Shown here in pieces: positions 46,294-54,505 of a stretch of 55,220 nt of DNA. A program made the position numbers and the translations under genes. Numbering within the stretch: the stretch's first letter is position 1; every line of letters starts with the position of its first letter. The notes beneath the pieces are model-generated. The model was not told the origin of the DNA, did no database searches, and saw nothing but the letters and a program-made list of their open reading frames with translations. The stretch lies in assembly GCF_040395035.1 (NCBI RefSeq), contig NZ_JBEBRB010000010.1, positions 1 through 55,220 on the forward strand, read 5' to 3'. Source of the stretch: Parapedobacter lycopersici_A (GTDB lineage Bacteria; Bacteroidota; Bacteroidia; Sphingobacteriales; Sphingobacteriaceae).

Positions 46294-47781
46294 TTACCAG
46301 ACGTAATTCTTAAATTGTTCCCCCGGTATTGCGGATAGGTCAATTAAATAACCATTAATAACCGCATACGCGGGGACATTGTCCCTGGCGAGGAAGAAAT
46401 TAGCTGTTGCTCCCAGGTTAGGACCCGATGGAACAGGTGTCCGCGTGTTGAAAACAATCAGTGGTAGGCTGTGGTGGCGGTCTTCCGGCAAATTCGTCAC
46501 CCGGACCGCATAGTATCCCTGCCGCAGCAGGTCCATCGCCTGCGCCATCGACACTTGTTCGATGCTGTTAAATGCCGTTGGATAAACCTTACCTGGCATA
46601 AAGTGATAGCCTTCGGCATCCAGTTCGGCATAACCGAATTGTTCTTTCAGGTCGCCCACATCCGTTATCCGGGATTGCACATGGTACGTGCGGTAATCGC
46701 CGGGATCCGTTACCTCATTCCGCACGATGGACAGGTCTACCCGGTAATTCAGGGAATCGTGGGCAGCACCCACATTCCGGATCAGCAGATCGGAAAGCTG
46801 CGAGGCACTGAAAGGCAGAGTTTCATATTCGGCTCTATCGTATTGCGTATAACTTTCCTGGGCGATCTCCATCAACGCATTCAGGATAACAATAAAATTA
46901 AGCTTCCGGATAAACTGTTTTTCGGGGTCACCCGGATAACCTCCTGATTCGATCAGGACGGTACTTGCACCCCAGGCCTGGAAATTATCACCGAAAGCGC
47001 GGGGCGAATAGGTATCGTCATATTTGGCCACGCCATTCGGAATATAGCCCTGCAGAATCCGGTTAATGCTTGCCGCAACTTTCATGGCATTGCCGCGGAC
47101 ATCATTCACCTCCCGTTCCTCGTTATACGCGGGTGCTAACAGGGCGACCGTTACCGGATTGGATGTTCCCGGCACGTTATAGTAGATATTCATGTCGTGC
47201 AGGTTGAAGCCGAAATCGGGCTTGACAGTTTTGGCCGCTTCGATCAGAATTCTTCCTTCTACCGTTTCACCGGCCCTCGCGTCACGGTTGATATCCACAT
47301 CCATTGCATTTCGCCGGGTATACACGTCCGCACCATCCGGATTGAGCATGGGGATGAAATAAATGCTGGTCTGTTCGCGCAATAATGTACGAATGCTATC
47401 CAAACCATCATTTTCTGCCTCCAAAAAATTAAACAAATCCATCAATGCCATGGTTGCCGTAGGTTCATTGCCGTGCATCTGCGACCACAGCATGATCTTT
47501 TTCGGACCACTTCCGTATGTTAGCTGGTAAATTGGCTTTTTCAGCACAGAAACCCCCAGCTGGGTCACTTCAAATGTTTCCCCGCCCTGTCGCTTCAGGA
47601 TTAACGGTTCGATATCGGCATGTTTAAACCGGCGATTGGTGATAGTGGGTTCGCGATACGTTTCAAAGGCATTGGCCAGCATCGTCGTATCAGGTACATA
47701 GCCGCCTTTTCCGGAGAACCAGTTGCCCTGGCAAGCGGAGGACAACAATACCATAGCGAATAAGTAAATGAATGGTTTCAT
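46294..47781 (-). CDS. M14-family zinc metallocarboxypeptidase lipoprotein
   Basis: Exported peptidase, lipid-anchored through the Cys in LSSAC (Cys17). M14 zinc ligands are H103 and E106 (MHGNEPT) and H195 (FNLHDMN); R166 (DINRDAR) is in the substrate carboxylate-binding region, and E278 (VLIESGG) is the likely general base. The catalytic domain covers about residues 70-330, and a second beta-rich domain of about 160 residues follows, of unknown role. M14 enzymes trim C-terminal residues or act on gamma-D-Glu-diaminopimelate bonds, which would fit murein peptides here. It lies between the LD-carboxypeptidase and the Gfo/Idh lipoprotein on the same strand. Confidence 0.9.
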   Translation of the reverse strand: MKPFIYLFAMVLLSSACQGNWFSGKGGYVPDTTMLANAFETYREPTITNRRFKHADIEPLILKRQGGETFEVTQLGVSVLKKPIYQLTYGSGPKKIMLWSQMHGNEPTATMALMDLFNFLEAENDGLDSIRTLLREQTSIYFIPMLNPDGADVYTRRNAMDVDINRDARAGETVEGRILIEAAKTVKPDFGFNLHDMNIYYNVPGTSNPVTVALLAPAYNEEREVNDVRGNAMKVAASINRILQGYIPNGVAKYDDTYSPRAFGDNFQAWGASTVLIESGGYPGDPEKQFIRKLNFIVILNALMEIAQESYTQYDRAEYETLPFSASQLSDLLIRNVGAAHDSLNYRVDLSIVRNEVTDPGDYRTYHVQSRITDVGDLKEQFGYAELDAEGYHFMPGKVYPTAFNSIEQVSMAQAMDLLRQGYYAVRVTNLPEDRHHSLPLIVFNTRTPVPSGPNLGATANFFLARDNVPAYAVINGYLIDLSAIPGEQFKNYVW

Positions 47782-47882
47782 ATTTTAGGTATTTAACGAT
47801 CAGCATTCACACAACCAATTGGCACAACCGACGATTCATCCGTTTAGCCTGCTCGGGATTCCTGCAAGCCGCTTTCCTATCT

Positions 47883-48905
47883 TCAACGAAGAATATTTTC
47901 CAGTACCTGCAATGTCCCCCCGTCGGCATCCATGCGAACCCGCGCCCCGATTGGCAGGATAAACTGCTCGTCAATATGCCCGATCCGCGCTCCCTGAAAC
48001 GCTGGTATCCCCAGCGGCTTAATATAATCAGTTAGCACCTGATTCAGGGTGAGGGAGTTTCTCGGATTCTTCGCTTCACACTCCGAACACTTACCAAAAA
48101 TCAACCCTTTAATTTTGGATAACGCGCCCGTTAGTGCCAGCTGGCTGAACATCCGGTCGATCCGGTATGGTTCTTCACCGATATCCTCCAGAAAGAGCAG
48201 GCTATTCTCGAAATCAGGGAAATACCGGGAACCGGCAATACCGGCCAGCACCGTGAGATTCCCTCCCAGTAGCCGACCCTCAGCCGAGCCGGAAGAAATC
48301 GGCCGGAATTCCTTTTTGTCTGTTGCATAAACCGGCGGCTTACCTTCAAAAAACAGCTGCGTAAATTGGTTGTTGACCATGGATGTCCAAACACTATTAG
48401 CCACCGCCCCATGGAACGTAATCAGTCCCGTTTGCGTATAAATCGCCTGATGAAAAGCCGTAATATCGCTGTAGCCCATAAAAATTTTAGGATTCCGCGC
48501 AATCAAGCTATAATCGAGCCGACTGAGCAGTCGGGCCGCGCCTGATCCGCCACGGAGGCAAACGATGGCTTTGACTTCCGGGTCGCTGAACATGCGGTGT
48601 ATGTCGGCTATCCGTTCTTCATCCGTACCGGCCAGGTACCCGTTTTTTTTACCTACATGCTCCCCCCATTTGATGCGAAGTCCGAGCGCAGCAAAATTAG
48701 CTTTGGCAATCGCGTAGCCCTTGTCGTCAACCAATGGCGATGACGGGGTAATGATCCCGACGGTATCTCCCTTTTTTATTCGTCTGGGATAAATGGCGGC
48801 CCGCTGTCCGGCAAGCGAATGCCTTCCAAAAGCCGGCAATGTATTTCCCAGAGCCATCGAGGCAATTCCCGTGCTACCTATTTTCAAGAATGTACGTTTG
48901 TCCAT
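47883..48905 (-). CDS. Murein LD-carboxypeptidase, S66 family, with Tat-like N-terminus
   Basis: Removes the terminal D-Ala from L,D-linked muropeptides (LdcA/YkfA/MccF family). The start is the ATG ending at 48905 (MDKRTFLKIG); a longer frame would overlap the dihydroorotase gene. The Ser-Glu-His triad is S146 (GYSDITAFH), E240 (FLEDIGEEPYRIDR) and H310 (ARIGHIDEQ). The length of 340 residues includes about 35 extra N-terminal residues: KRTFLKIGSTGIASMALG reads like a twin-arginine signal with Lys-Arg, so periplasmic location is plausible, unlike the cytosolic E. coli LdcA. It begins 16 bp after the dihydroorotase gene and is 101 bp ahead of the M14 peptidase gene. Confidence 0.9.
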   Translation of the reverse strand: MDKRTFLKIGSTGIASMALGNTLPAFGRHSLAGQRAAIYPRRIKKGDTVGIITPSSPLVDDKGYAIAKANFAALGLRIKWGEHVGKKNGYLAGTDEERIADIHRMFSDPEVKAIVCLRGGSGAARLLSRLDYSLIARNPKIFMGYSDITAFHQAIYTQTGLITFHGAVANSVWTSMVNNQFTQLFFEGKPPVYATDKKEFRPISSGSAEGRLLGGNLTVLAGIAGSRYFPDFENSLLFLEDIGEEPYRIDRMFSQLALTGALSKIKGLIFGKCSECEAKNPRNSLTLNQVLTDYIKPLGIPAFQGARIGHIDEQFILPIGARVRMDADGGTLQVLENILR

Positions 48906-48921
48906 TACAGTCAGTATATCA

Positions 48922-50256
48922 TCATCGGTTAAATAGCAGCCGTTTCCCGGAGCCTCTCTCAAACAATTCGCCGTCACGGTAAACCAAGTTCCCCGATACC
49001 AGCGTGTGCGTGATGGTTGATTTAAAGGTATGCCCCTCAAACGGCGACCATCCGCATTTAGAAAGGATGTTGGCTTTCGTGACCGTATATGGTTTATTTA
49101 AATCCACCAACACCAGGTCGGCCCAATATCCTTCTCTTACAAACCCACGGTTATCGACCTGAAAACAGATCGCCGTATTGTGTGCGGTTTTCTGTACCAG
49201 TTCTTCCAGTGTCAGTTCCCCGTTGTGGTGAAGGTCGAGCAATGCCTGCAGCGCATGCTGCACGAGCGGTCCGCCGGATGGCGCCTGCAGGTAAGGTTGC
49301 AGTTTTTCGTTAAGCGTATGCGGCGCATGATCCGTGGCGATAACATCAATATGGCCATCGCGTACCGCAGCAAGGATTCCGCGGCGGTCTGCTGCAGTTT
49401 TCACAGCCGGATTCCACTTAATGAAGTTACCCTTCCCAGCGTAGTCCGCATCGCTGAACCAAAGGTGGTGTACGCAGGCTTCGGCTGTAATGCGTTTCGC
49501 TTCCAACGGGATTTCGGCATCAAACAACTGCGCTTCCCGTGCCGTTGAAATATGCAGGATATGCAGGCGGGAGCCATGTTTCTTAGCCAGTTCAACCGCA
49601 CGCGACGATGAGATAAAACACGCTTCCGATGAGCGGATTAATGGATGCATATCCGGTGTCAGTGCTTCGCCGTAAATTGCCTTGAACTTAGCGAGATTCT
49701 GCCGAATTGTCGCTTCATCTTCGCAGTGGGTGGCAATCAGCATAGGTGCCTGCGCAAATATCCGCTCCAGGGTATATTCGTCATCCACCAGCATATTACC
49801 GGTAGACGATCCCATGAACACCTTAATCCCGCACACCGTGCGTGGATCGGTACGGAGTACTTCGTCCAGGTTATCATTAGCGGCGCCCATGTAAAAGGAA
49901 TAATTTGCAAGTGAGCGTTGGGCCGCAATATCAAATTTATCCTGCAACAGACGCTGTGTAAGCGCATTGGGAACAGTATTGGGCATTTCCATAAACGAGG
50001 TAGTCCCTCCCGCTACTGCCGCCCGGCTCTCGTGCCAGATATCGGCCTTATGCGTAAGACCAGGTTCACGGAAATGCACCTGGTCATCAATCAGACCGGG
50101 TAGCAGGTATTGCCCCTCCGCATCGATCTCGATTTCCGCCCGCTCGGTAAGCTGCGGTGCAATCTTTTGGATAATCCCGTCCCGGATGTATATGTCAGCA
50201 ACGAAAATCTGTCCTTCATTGACAATAGTGGCGGCTTTAATAAGTATTGCAGGCAT
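48922..50256 (-). CDS. pyrC: Dihydroorotase
   Basis: Zinc amidohydrolase that closes carbamoyl-aspartate to dihydroorotate in pyrimidine synthesis (444 residues). HFREPGLTHKADI (61-73) and GGTTSFMEMPNT (83-94) are the dihydroorotase signatures. Carboxylated-lysine candidate K145 (CGIKVFMGS), H177 (THCED), H235 (LHILHIST) and D309 (ATDHAPH) complete the metal site. The first ligand motif, normally HxH, reads Q59-V-H61. Allantoinase is a less likely alternative. It is the first gene of the minus-strand arm with the LD-carboxypeptidase 16 bp behind, an unusual pairing that may just reflect shared transcription. Confidence 0.9.
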   Translation of the reverse strand: MPAILIKAATIVNEGQIFVADIYIRDGIIQKIAPQLTERAEIEIDAEGQYLLPGLIDDQVHFREPGLTHKADIWHESRAAVAGGTTSFMEMPNTVPNALTQRLLQDKFDIAAQRSLANYSFYMGAANDNLDEVLRTDPRTVCGIKVFMGSSTGNMLVDDEYTLERIFAQAPMLIATHCEDEATIRQNLAKFKAIYGEALTPDMHPLIRSSEACFISSSRAVELAKKHGSRLHILHISTAREAQLFDAEIPLEAKRITAEACVHHLWFSDADYAGKGNFIKWNPAVKTAADRRGILAAVRDGHIDVIATDHAPHTLNEKLQPYLQAPSGGPLVQHALQALLDLHHNGELTLEELVQKTAHNTAICFQVDNRGFVREGYWADLVLVDLNKPYTVTKANILSKCGWSPFEGHTFKSTITHTLVSGNLVYRDGELFERGSGKRLLFNR

Positions 50257-50330
50257 ACCTTTTTACGTTTATCATGGTGCCGTATGTAGCATTTAGGATT
50301 AGTTCGGGACGGCAACAGCCCACCCGTAGG

Positions 50331-50363
50331 CAAAGATACATAAATCACATGCCATCTGTCAAC
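50331..50363 (-). promoter_or_regulatory. Candidate promoter for the dihydroorotase operon
   Basis: On the minus strand a TTG (complement of 50360-50362) is followed after 21 bases by TATCTTTG (complement of 50331-50338), an exact TAnnTTTG match. It would give a leader of roughly 65-70 bases before the dihydroorotase ATG. Confidence 0.45.
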
Positions 50364-50412
50364 ATGGGGCAGCTAAACTTTCACTTGGCCACTGCAGCCC
50401 GAAACCTCCCGA

Positions 50413-50985
50413 TTATCCGTTTGACGTACTGTCTACTGGAAAGTTATTGGACGTGCTGTCCACAGGCAGGCCAGTGCTGTCCACGGGCAATTCATGATCG
50501 GTACTGTCCACGGGTGATTCATGGTCCGTACTGTCTACGGGAAGCTCATGATCCGTTGAGTCTGAAGGCAATTCATTGCCCGGGCCCTCACCCTCTTCAT
50601 AAATCAGCCGTGCCACACCGTCAACACATTTCACCCCAATCGGTTCCGGCACCGTGGCACAGTCTGAGTTATTATTCCCCCACTTATTGTTAAATTTGGT
50701 CTCCAGTTCCGTATACAGTGCTACCCTGCTTAAGAAGTGTTCCGTATCGATCTTATTGGAATATGCAATATAACCACTTGGCCCCCCGCAGGGTTTACGC
50801 CCGATTGCCGTATAGGCCCACTGGGTGGAATCCGTACAGGATTCCTTTTTGGAAAGCCCGTCGATTTCAGCATATAACTGCTTAAGTACCTTTGCATCGG
50901 CACCTTTTTCGTCATATTCAGGTGATTCGCAGGAAAAGCATACAAATAGCAGGGCCACTCCCGCCATATAATGTAACGTACTCAT
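50413..50985 (-). CDS. Lipoprotein with Cys-rich domain and DST-repeat tail, function unknown
   Basis: I do not recognise a characterised family. The 190 residues begin with a signal peptide and a probable lipobox (Cys19 in CFSC; Cys at -3 is unusual). A compact domain with four cysteines (about 45-135) includes GRKPCGGPSGYIAYSNKID and SDCATVPEPIGVKCVDG; I recall similar small Bacteroidota lipoproteins, but the fold is unknown. The tail (137-187) is a low-complexity array built on the nonapeptide DHELPVDST, with six DST tripeptides. D-(S/T)-(A/I/L/V/M/T) is the Bacteroidota protein O-glycosylation motif, so the tail may be a glycosylated stalk. It lies 156 bp upstream of the dihydroorotase gene, same strand. 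Confidence 0.7.
   Translation of the reverse strand: MSTLHYMAGVALLFVCFSCESPEYDEKGADAKVLKQLYAEIDGLSKKESCTDSTQWAYTAIGRKPCGGPSGYIAYSNKIDTEHFLSRVALYTELETKFNNKWGNNNSDCATVPEPIGVKCVDGVARLIYEEGEGPGNELPSDSTDHELPVDSTDHESPVDSTDHELPVDSTGLPVDSTSNNFPVDSTSNG
50425..50577 (-). repeat. Coding tandem repeat, about 27 bp unit
   Basis: About six imperfect copies of a 27-bp unit (one copy shortened to 21 bp) encode ELPVDSTDH-type nonapeptides in the lipoprotein tail. The central copies are nearly identical, so copy number may vary between strains by slippage or recombination without shifting the frame. Confidence 0.85.
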
Positions 50986-51098
50986 AAGTATAATTTTAAC
51001 TGTAATTTGTTTGTATCTGTAAGCCCATATGCAAAATTCAGACCATAGGGGTTAAAATGGCAGTAAAAAATGCAATTCCACGGCAAGGGTAACAACAA

Positions 51099-51128
51099 GG
51101 CGCGCGGAAATTTCGGTTTCCGCGCGCC
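51099..51128 (-). terminator. Strong hairpin terminator after the Arg/Tyr-rich protein gene
   Basis: GGCGCGCGGAAA and TTTCCGCGCGCC form a perfect 12-bp stem around a six-base loop, 22 bp beyond the stop codon. In the minus direction it is followed by TTGTTGTTA, a moderately T-rich run. It isolates this gene from the lipoprotein gene downstream. Confidence 0.8.
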
Positions 51129-51150
51129 TCGTGATGTGATTAAAATGGAA

Positions 51151-51636
51151 TTACATAGGCAAATTAGCCATAAACTGCACATTCACCGACCCCAGGTTAA
51201 GCCCAACCATAAACGAGGGCATGGCCTGTGCAAAAACCCACGCATTGTGCTGCCGGTAAACGTATCCCCGACGGTAGGGGTCGTAGTACGTGTGATAGGC
51301 GGGGAAATACACATACTCTGACCGATGATAAAATCGGGGGCCATAGTACCAGGCGTCGTGGTCACGGTAGCGTTTGCCCCGTTGCTTGACGTATTTCCGG
51401 TAAGCCTTATCGCGCTCCCGGTAATACTCACGGTATGAATTACCGCGACGGCCATCGTATTCGCGAACCCGGTAATGTCCACCGTTTGCATAATGGTGTC
51501 CACCCCGCTCATGCCGGTATTTCGGGTGTTCTTTTCCGTTACCCCGGCCATGCCCGCGCCCACGCTGCGCGTAAGCATCACTGAAACTCATTATTCCGAA
51601 TACAATCGCAACAACATAAATGACTAACTTTTTCAT
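51151..51636 (-). CDS. Small secreted Arg/Tyr/His-rich basic protein, function unknown
   Basis: 161 residues with a clear signal peptide (1-23, cut near DAYAQ). The mature part begins with a Gly/Arg/His-rich stretch (about 24-60), then a long very basic, Tyr-rich charged segment (61-95). A compact C-terminal part (about 97-161) has aromatic repeats such as YYDPYRRGYVYRQHNAWVF and a final strand GLNLGSVNVQFMANLPM. The C-terminal pattern recurs in small periplasmic proteins of Bacteroidota as I recall them, without known role. The high positive charge suggests binding to anionic glycans, LPS or nucleic acid; this is a guess. It has its own strong terminator and is downstream of mutS. Confidence 0.75.
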   Translation of the reverse strand: MKKLVIYVVAIVFGIMSFSDAYAQRGRGHGRGNGKEHPKYRHERGGHHYANGGHYRVREYDGRRGNSYREYYRERDKAYRKYVKQRGKRYRDHDAWYYGPRFYHRSEYVYFPAYHTYYDPYRRGYVYRQHNAWVFAQAMPSFMVGLNLGSVNVQFMANLPM

Positions 51637-51771
51637 GGCTCTGCGTTTTACGTTACTCCTAACTTATTCCTTGACTCCTTTTGCGAATTGGACTACTAAA
51701 AGCATGCCGAGGTTTAATGGAATAAATGTCCTATGGAATAATTGAGCTATCGCAGGGGAATATCGCCCGGA

Positions 51772-54384
51772 TTAGTTCTTCAGCAATCGCTGTATCTCAT
51801 CCAGTTTCATCAATGCCTCAACGGGGGTTAATGTATTGACATCGAGGTTATTGAGCATATCCCGTATTTTAACGAGAATAGGGTCGTCAATGGAGAACAT
51901 CTGCAATTGATAGGCCTGCTTCTGGATTTTTTTCATGCTGTCCTTAATCTGCTCTCCTCCGGTACGTTCCTGCTCCAGACGCTTGAGGATATCTGTGGCA
52001 CGTTGCAACAATTTGGGGGGCATTCCTGCCAGTTTAGCCACATGGATACCGAAACTATGTTCACTTCCCCCCGGAACCAGCTTGCGGAGAAAAATCACCT
52101 TGTTATTTACCTCCTTGACCGATACATTGAAATTTTTGATCCGGGAAAATGAATTGGTTAATTCATTCAGTTCGTGATAATGTGTGGCAAAGAGTGTCTT
52201 CGCCCGGGCTACAGGGTGATTATGCAGGAACTCCGCAATGGCCCAGGCGATGGAAATGCCGTCATACGTGCTGGTACCGCGTCCGATCTCATCGAGCAGG
52301 ATCAGGCTCCGCGGCGAAAGGTTATTCATGATGCTTGCCGTCTCGTTCATTTCCACCATAAATGTGGACTCGCCCGACGAGAGATTATCGGATGCCCCCA
52401 CCCGCGTGAATATCTTGTCGACCAGTCCAATCCGTGCCGCAGTTGCGGGAACAAAGCTTCCCATCTGGGCCATTAGTACGATAAGCGCGGTCTGCCGGAG
52501 AAGTGCCGATTTACCTGCCATGTTCGGACCGGTAATAATGATAATCTGCTGCGTCTCGGTGTCAAGAAACACGTCATTGGTAATATAATCTTCCCCGGCC
52601 GGGAGCTGTTGTTCAATTACCGGATGGCGGCCGCCTTTGATATCAATGGCATCACTTTCATTTATTTCCGGTTTGATGTAGTAATTTTTTTCGGCGATGA
52701 CTGCAAAATTGAGCAATACATCGAGGCGGGCAACCAGCTGGGCGTCGCATTGCACGGGTTTTATGTAGGCCGCAACAGCCGTCAGTAACTCGGCATATAA
52801 CCGGGTTTCAATCGCCTGGATTTTTTCTTCGGCCCCGAGAATCTGTTCCTCGTATTCCTTCAGCTCTTCGGTAATGTATCGTTCGGCATTGACCAGTGTC
52901 TGTTTCCGGATCCAACCGGCAGGTACTTTATCTTTGTGCGCGTTGGTTACTTCAAGGTAGTAACCAAACACGTTGTTGAAGGCAATTTTCAGCGAAGGAA
53001 TACCCGTTGTTTCAGCTTCCCTTTTCTGGATTTCGAGCAGGTAATCTTTGCCTCCGTAGGCTACCTTACGCAACTTATCGAGGGTTTCATCAACGCCATC
53101 GGCAATTACATTTCCCTTATTTACCTGCACCGGTGGTTCGGGCTGCAGCTGTGCCTCGATCCGGTTGCGGATAGCCTGACAGGGATCCAGTTGTGCTGCA
53201 ATGGCCTGCAGAGCCGGTGCCCCGGCCGTCGCGGTTAGTGCTTTCAGCTGCTCAACAGCATGCAACGCACGCTTAAGCTGGATGACTTCCCTCGGATTGG
53301 CCTTCAGCAGGCCAATCTTGCTGATCAATCGTTCCAGGTCGCCGATCTGCCTGATTTCACTCACCAGCGCCTCCCGGAGGTCTTTGTTACCGTATAAATA
53401 ATCCACGACCTCCAGCCGTTCGCTGATGGCCTTCCTTTCTTTTAATGGCATTACCATCCAACGCTTGAGTAACCGGGCACCCATCGGCGAGGCAGTTTGG
53501 TCAAGCACATCGGACAACGTAATGGCACTTTCATTGGCCGAGCCCACCAATTCGAGGTTTCGTATGGTAAAGCGATCGAGCCACATGTAATGATCTTCCT
53601 CAATCCGGGAAATACTGGAAATATGCTGCAAATTCCGGTGTTCGGTTTCATTGAGGTAATGCAGGGCAACTCCCGCAGCCACGATACCCAGAGACAACCG
53701 GTCGATGCCGAATCCTTTCAGCGATTGCACTTCGAAATGCTTGTGCAGCGCTTCTTCAGCATAGCTGCCGGTATAGGGCCACTCGTCCAGGGTGTAGGTA
53801 TAAAACTGGTTGCCGAAATGCTCGACAAAAAGCTGATGCTGCCGCTTACCCATAATAACCTCGGTCGGCTTCAACCCCTGCAGCAGCTTATCGATATAGG
53901 CTGCATTCCCCTGTGCTACCTGAAACTCACCGGTGGAAATATCAAGAAAAGAAATACCGATCAGGTTTTTTTCGAAGAAAATGGAGGCCAGGTAGTTATT
54001 AGCCTTTTGTTGTACAATATGATCACTGTAAGAAACCCCGGGGGTAACCAATTCCGTTACGCCACGTTTCACAATGGTTTTGGTTGCCTTAGGATCCTCC
54101 AATTGGTCGCATATGGCAACACGCTGCCCGGCGCGGACAAGCTTGGGCAGGTACGTTTCGAGGGAATGGTGCGGAAAACCGGCAAGTGCCGTTTCGGACT
54201 CGCTGCCATTACCCCGTTTGGTCAGCACAATACCGAGTATCCGTGCTGCTTTTATTGCGTCTTCGCCAAAAGTCTCGTAAAAATCGCCTACGCGAAACAA
54301 CAGCAGGGCACCGGGATATTTCACCTTAATGCTGTTGTACTGCTGCATCAAAGGGGTTTCTTTTTTCTTTGCTGATTTTGCCAA
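51772..54384 (-). CDS. mutS: DNA mismatch repair ATPase MutS
   Basis: Recognises mismatches and small loops to start repair. The start is taken at the TTG ending at 54384, giving MAKSAKKKETPLMQQYN, which matches the usual Bacteroidota N-terminus; the open frame to 54732 overlaps mtgA antisense and is not family-like. The mismatch-contacting Phe-x-Glu is in VGDFYETF (about residues 34-41). The Walker A is GPNMAGKS, Walker B LILLDEIGRGTSTYDG, and FATHYHEL is the ATPase His motif. Residues 826-830 (QLQMF) resemble the sliding-clamp binding motif that follows the ATPase domain in E. coli MutS. At 870 residues it is full length. No mutL is in the window. Confidence 0.95.
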   Translation of the reverse strand: MAKSAKKKETPLMQQYNSIKVKYPGALLLFRVGDFYETFGEDAIKAARILGIVLTKRGNGSESETALAGFPHHSLETYLPKLVRAGQRVAICDQLEDPKATKTIVKRGVTELVTPGVSYSDHIVQQKANNYLASIFFEKNLIGISFLDISTGEFQVAQGNAAYIDKLLQGLKPTEVIMGKRQHQLFVEHFGNQFYTYTLDEWPYTGSYAEEALHKHFEVQSLKGFGIDRLSLGIVAAGVALHYLNETEHRNLQHISSISRIEEDHYMWLDRFTIRNLELVGSANESAITLSDVLDQTASPMGARLLKRWMVMPLKERKAISERLEVVDYLYGNKDLREALVSEIRQIGDLERLISKIGLLKANPREVIQLKRALHAVEQLKALTATAGAPALQAIAAQLDPCQAIRNRIEAQLQPEPPVQVNKGNVIADGVDETLDKLRKVAYGGKDYLLEIQKREAETTGIPSLKIAFNNVFGYYLEVTNAHKDKVPAGWIRKQTLVNAERYITEELKEYEEQILGAEEKIQAIETRLYAELLTAVAAYIKPVQCDAQLVARLDVLLNFAVIAEKNYYIKPEINESDAIDIKGGRHPVIEQQLPAGEDYITNDVFLDTETQQIIIITGPNMAGKSALLRQTALIVLMAQMGSFVPATAARIGLVDKIFTRVGASDNLSSGESTFMVEMNETASIMNNLSPRSLILLDEIGRGTSTYDGISIAWAIAEFLHNHPVARAKTLFATHYHELNELTNSFSRIKNFNVSVKEVNNKVIFLRKLVPGGSEHSFGIHVAKLAGMPPKLLQRATDILKRLEQERTGGEQIKDSMKKIQKQAYQLQMFSIDDPILVKIRDMLNNLDVNTLTPVEALMKLDEIQRLLKN

Positions 54385-54414
54385 AATAGACGTCGTTTTA
54401 CTCCTGCGTGGCCG

Positions 54415-54445
54415 TAAAAATAGAACAATTGATGGGATTTGGCAA
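54415..54445 (-). promoter_or_regulatory. Candidate promoter for mutS
   Basis: On the minus strand TTG (complement of 54443-54445), a 20-base spacer, then TATTTTTA (complement of 54415-54422, one mismatch to TAnnTTTG). It would start about 24 bases before the TTG start codon. A GCAGGAGT purine run lies between, rather far (about 16 bases) from the start. Confidence 0.4.
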
Positions 54446-54467
54446 TGGATAATTGTGAATCGGCCCG

Positions 54468-54497
54468 TTGCCTGCTGCCAACTATTCCGTATATTCG
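54468..54497 (+). promoter_or_regulatory. Candidate promoter for mtgA
   Basis: TTG at 54468-54470, a 19-base spacer and TATATTCG at 54490-54497 (one mismatch to TAnnTTTG). It is only 8 bases before the ATG, so the message would be almost leaderless; tentative. Confidence 0.25.
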
Positions 54498-54505
54498 TTT
54501 TAATT

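Noticed and set aside
48906..49040. 45-residue N-terminal extension of the LD-carboxypeptidase
   Set aside because: Runs into the dihydroorotase gene and hides the KRTFLKIG signal-like start; the downstream ATG is a better start.
53497..54375. 292-codon frame antisense to mutS
   Set aside because: Lies wholly within the well-supported mutS gene on the other strand and has no family-like sequence; a by-product of mutS codon usage.
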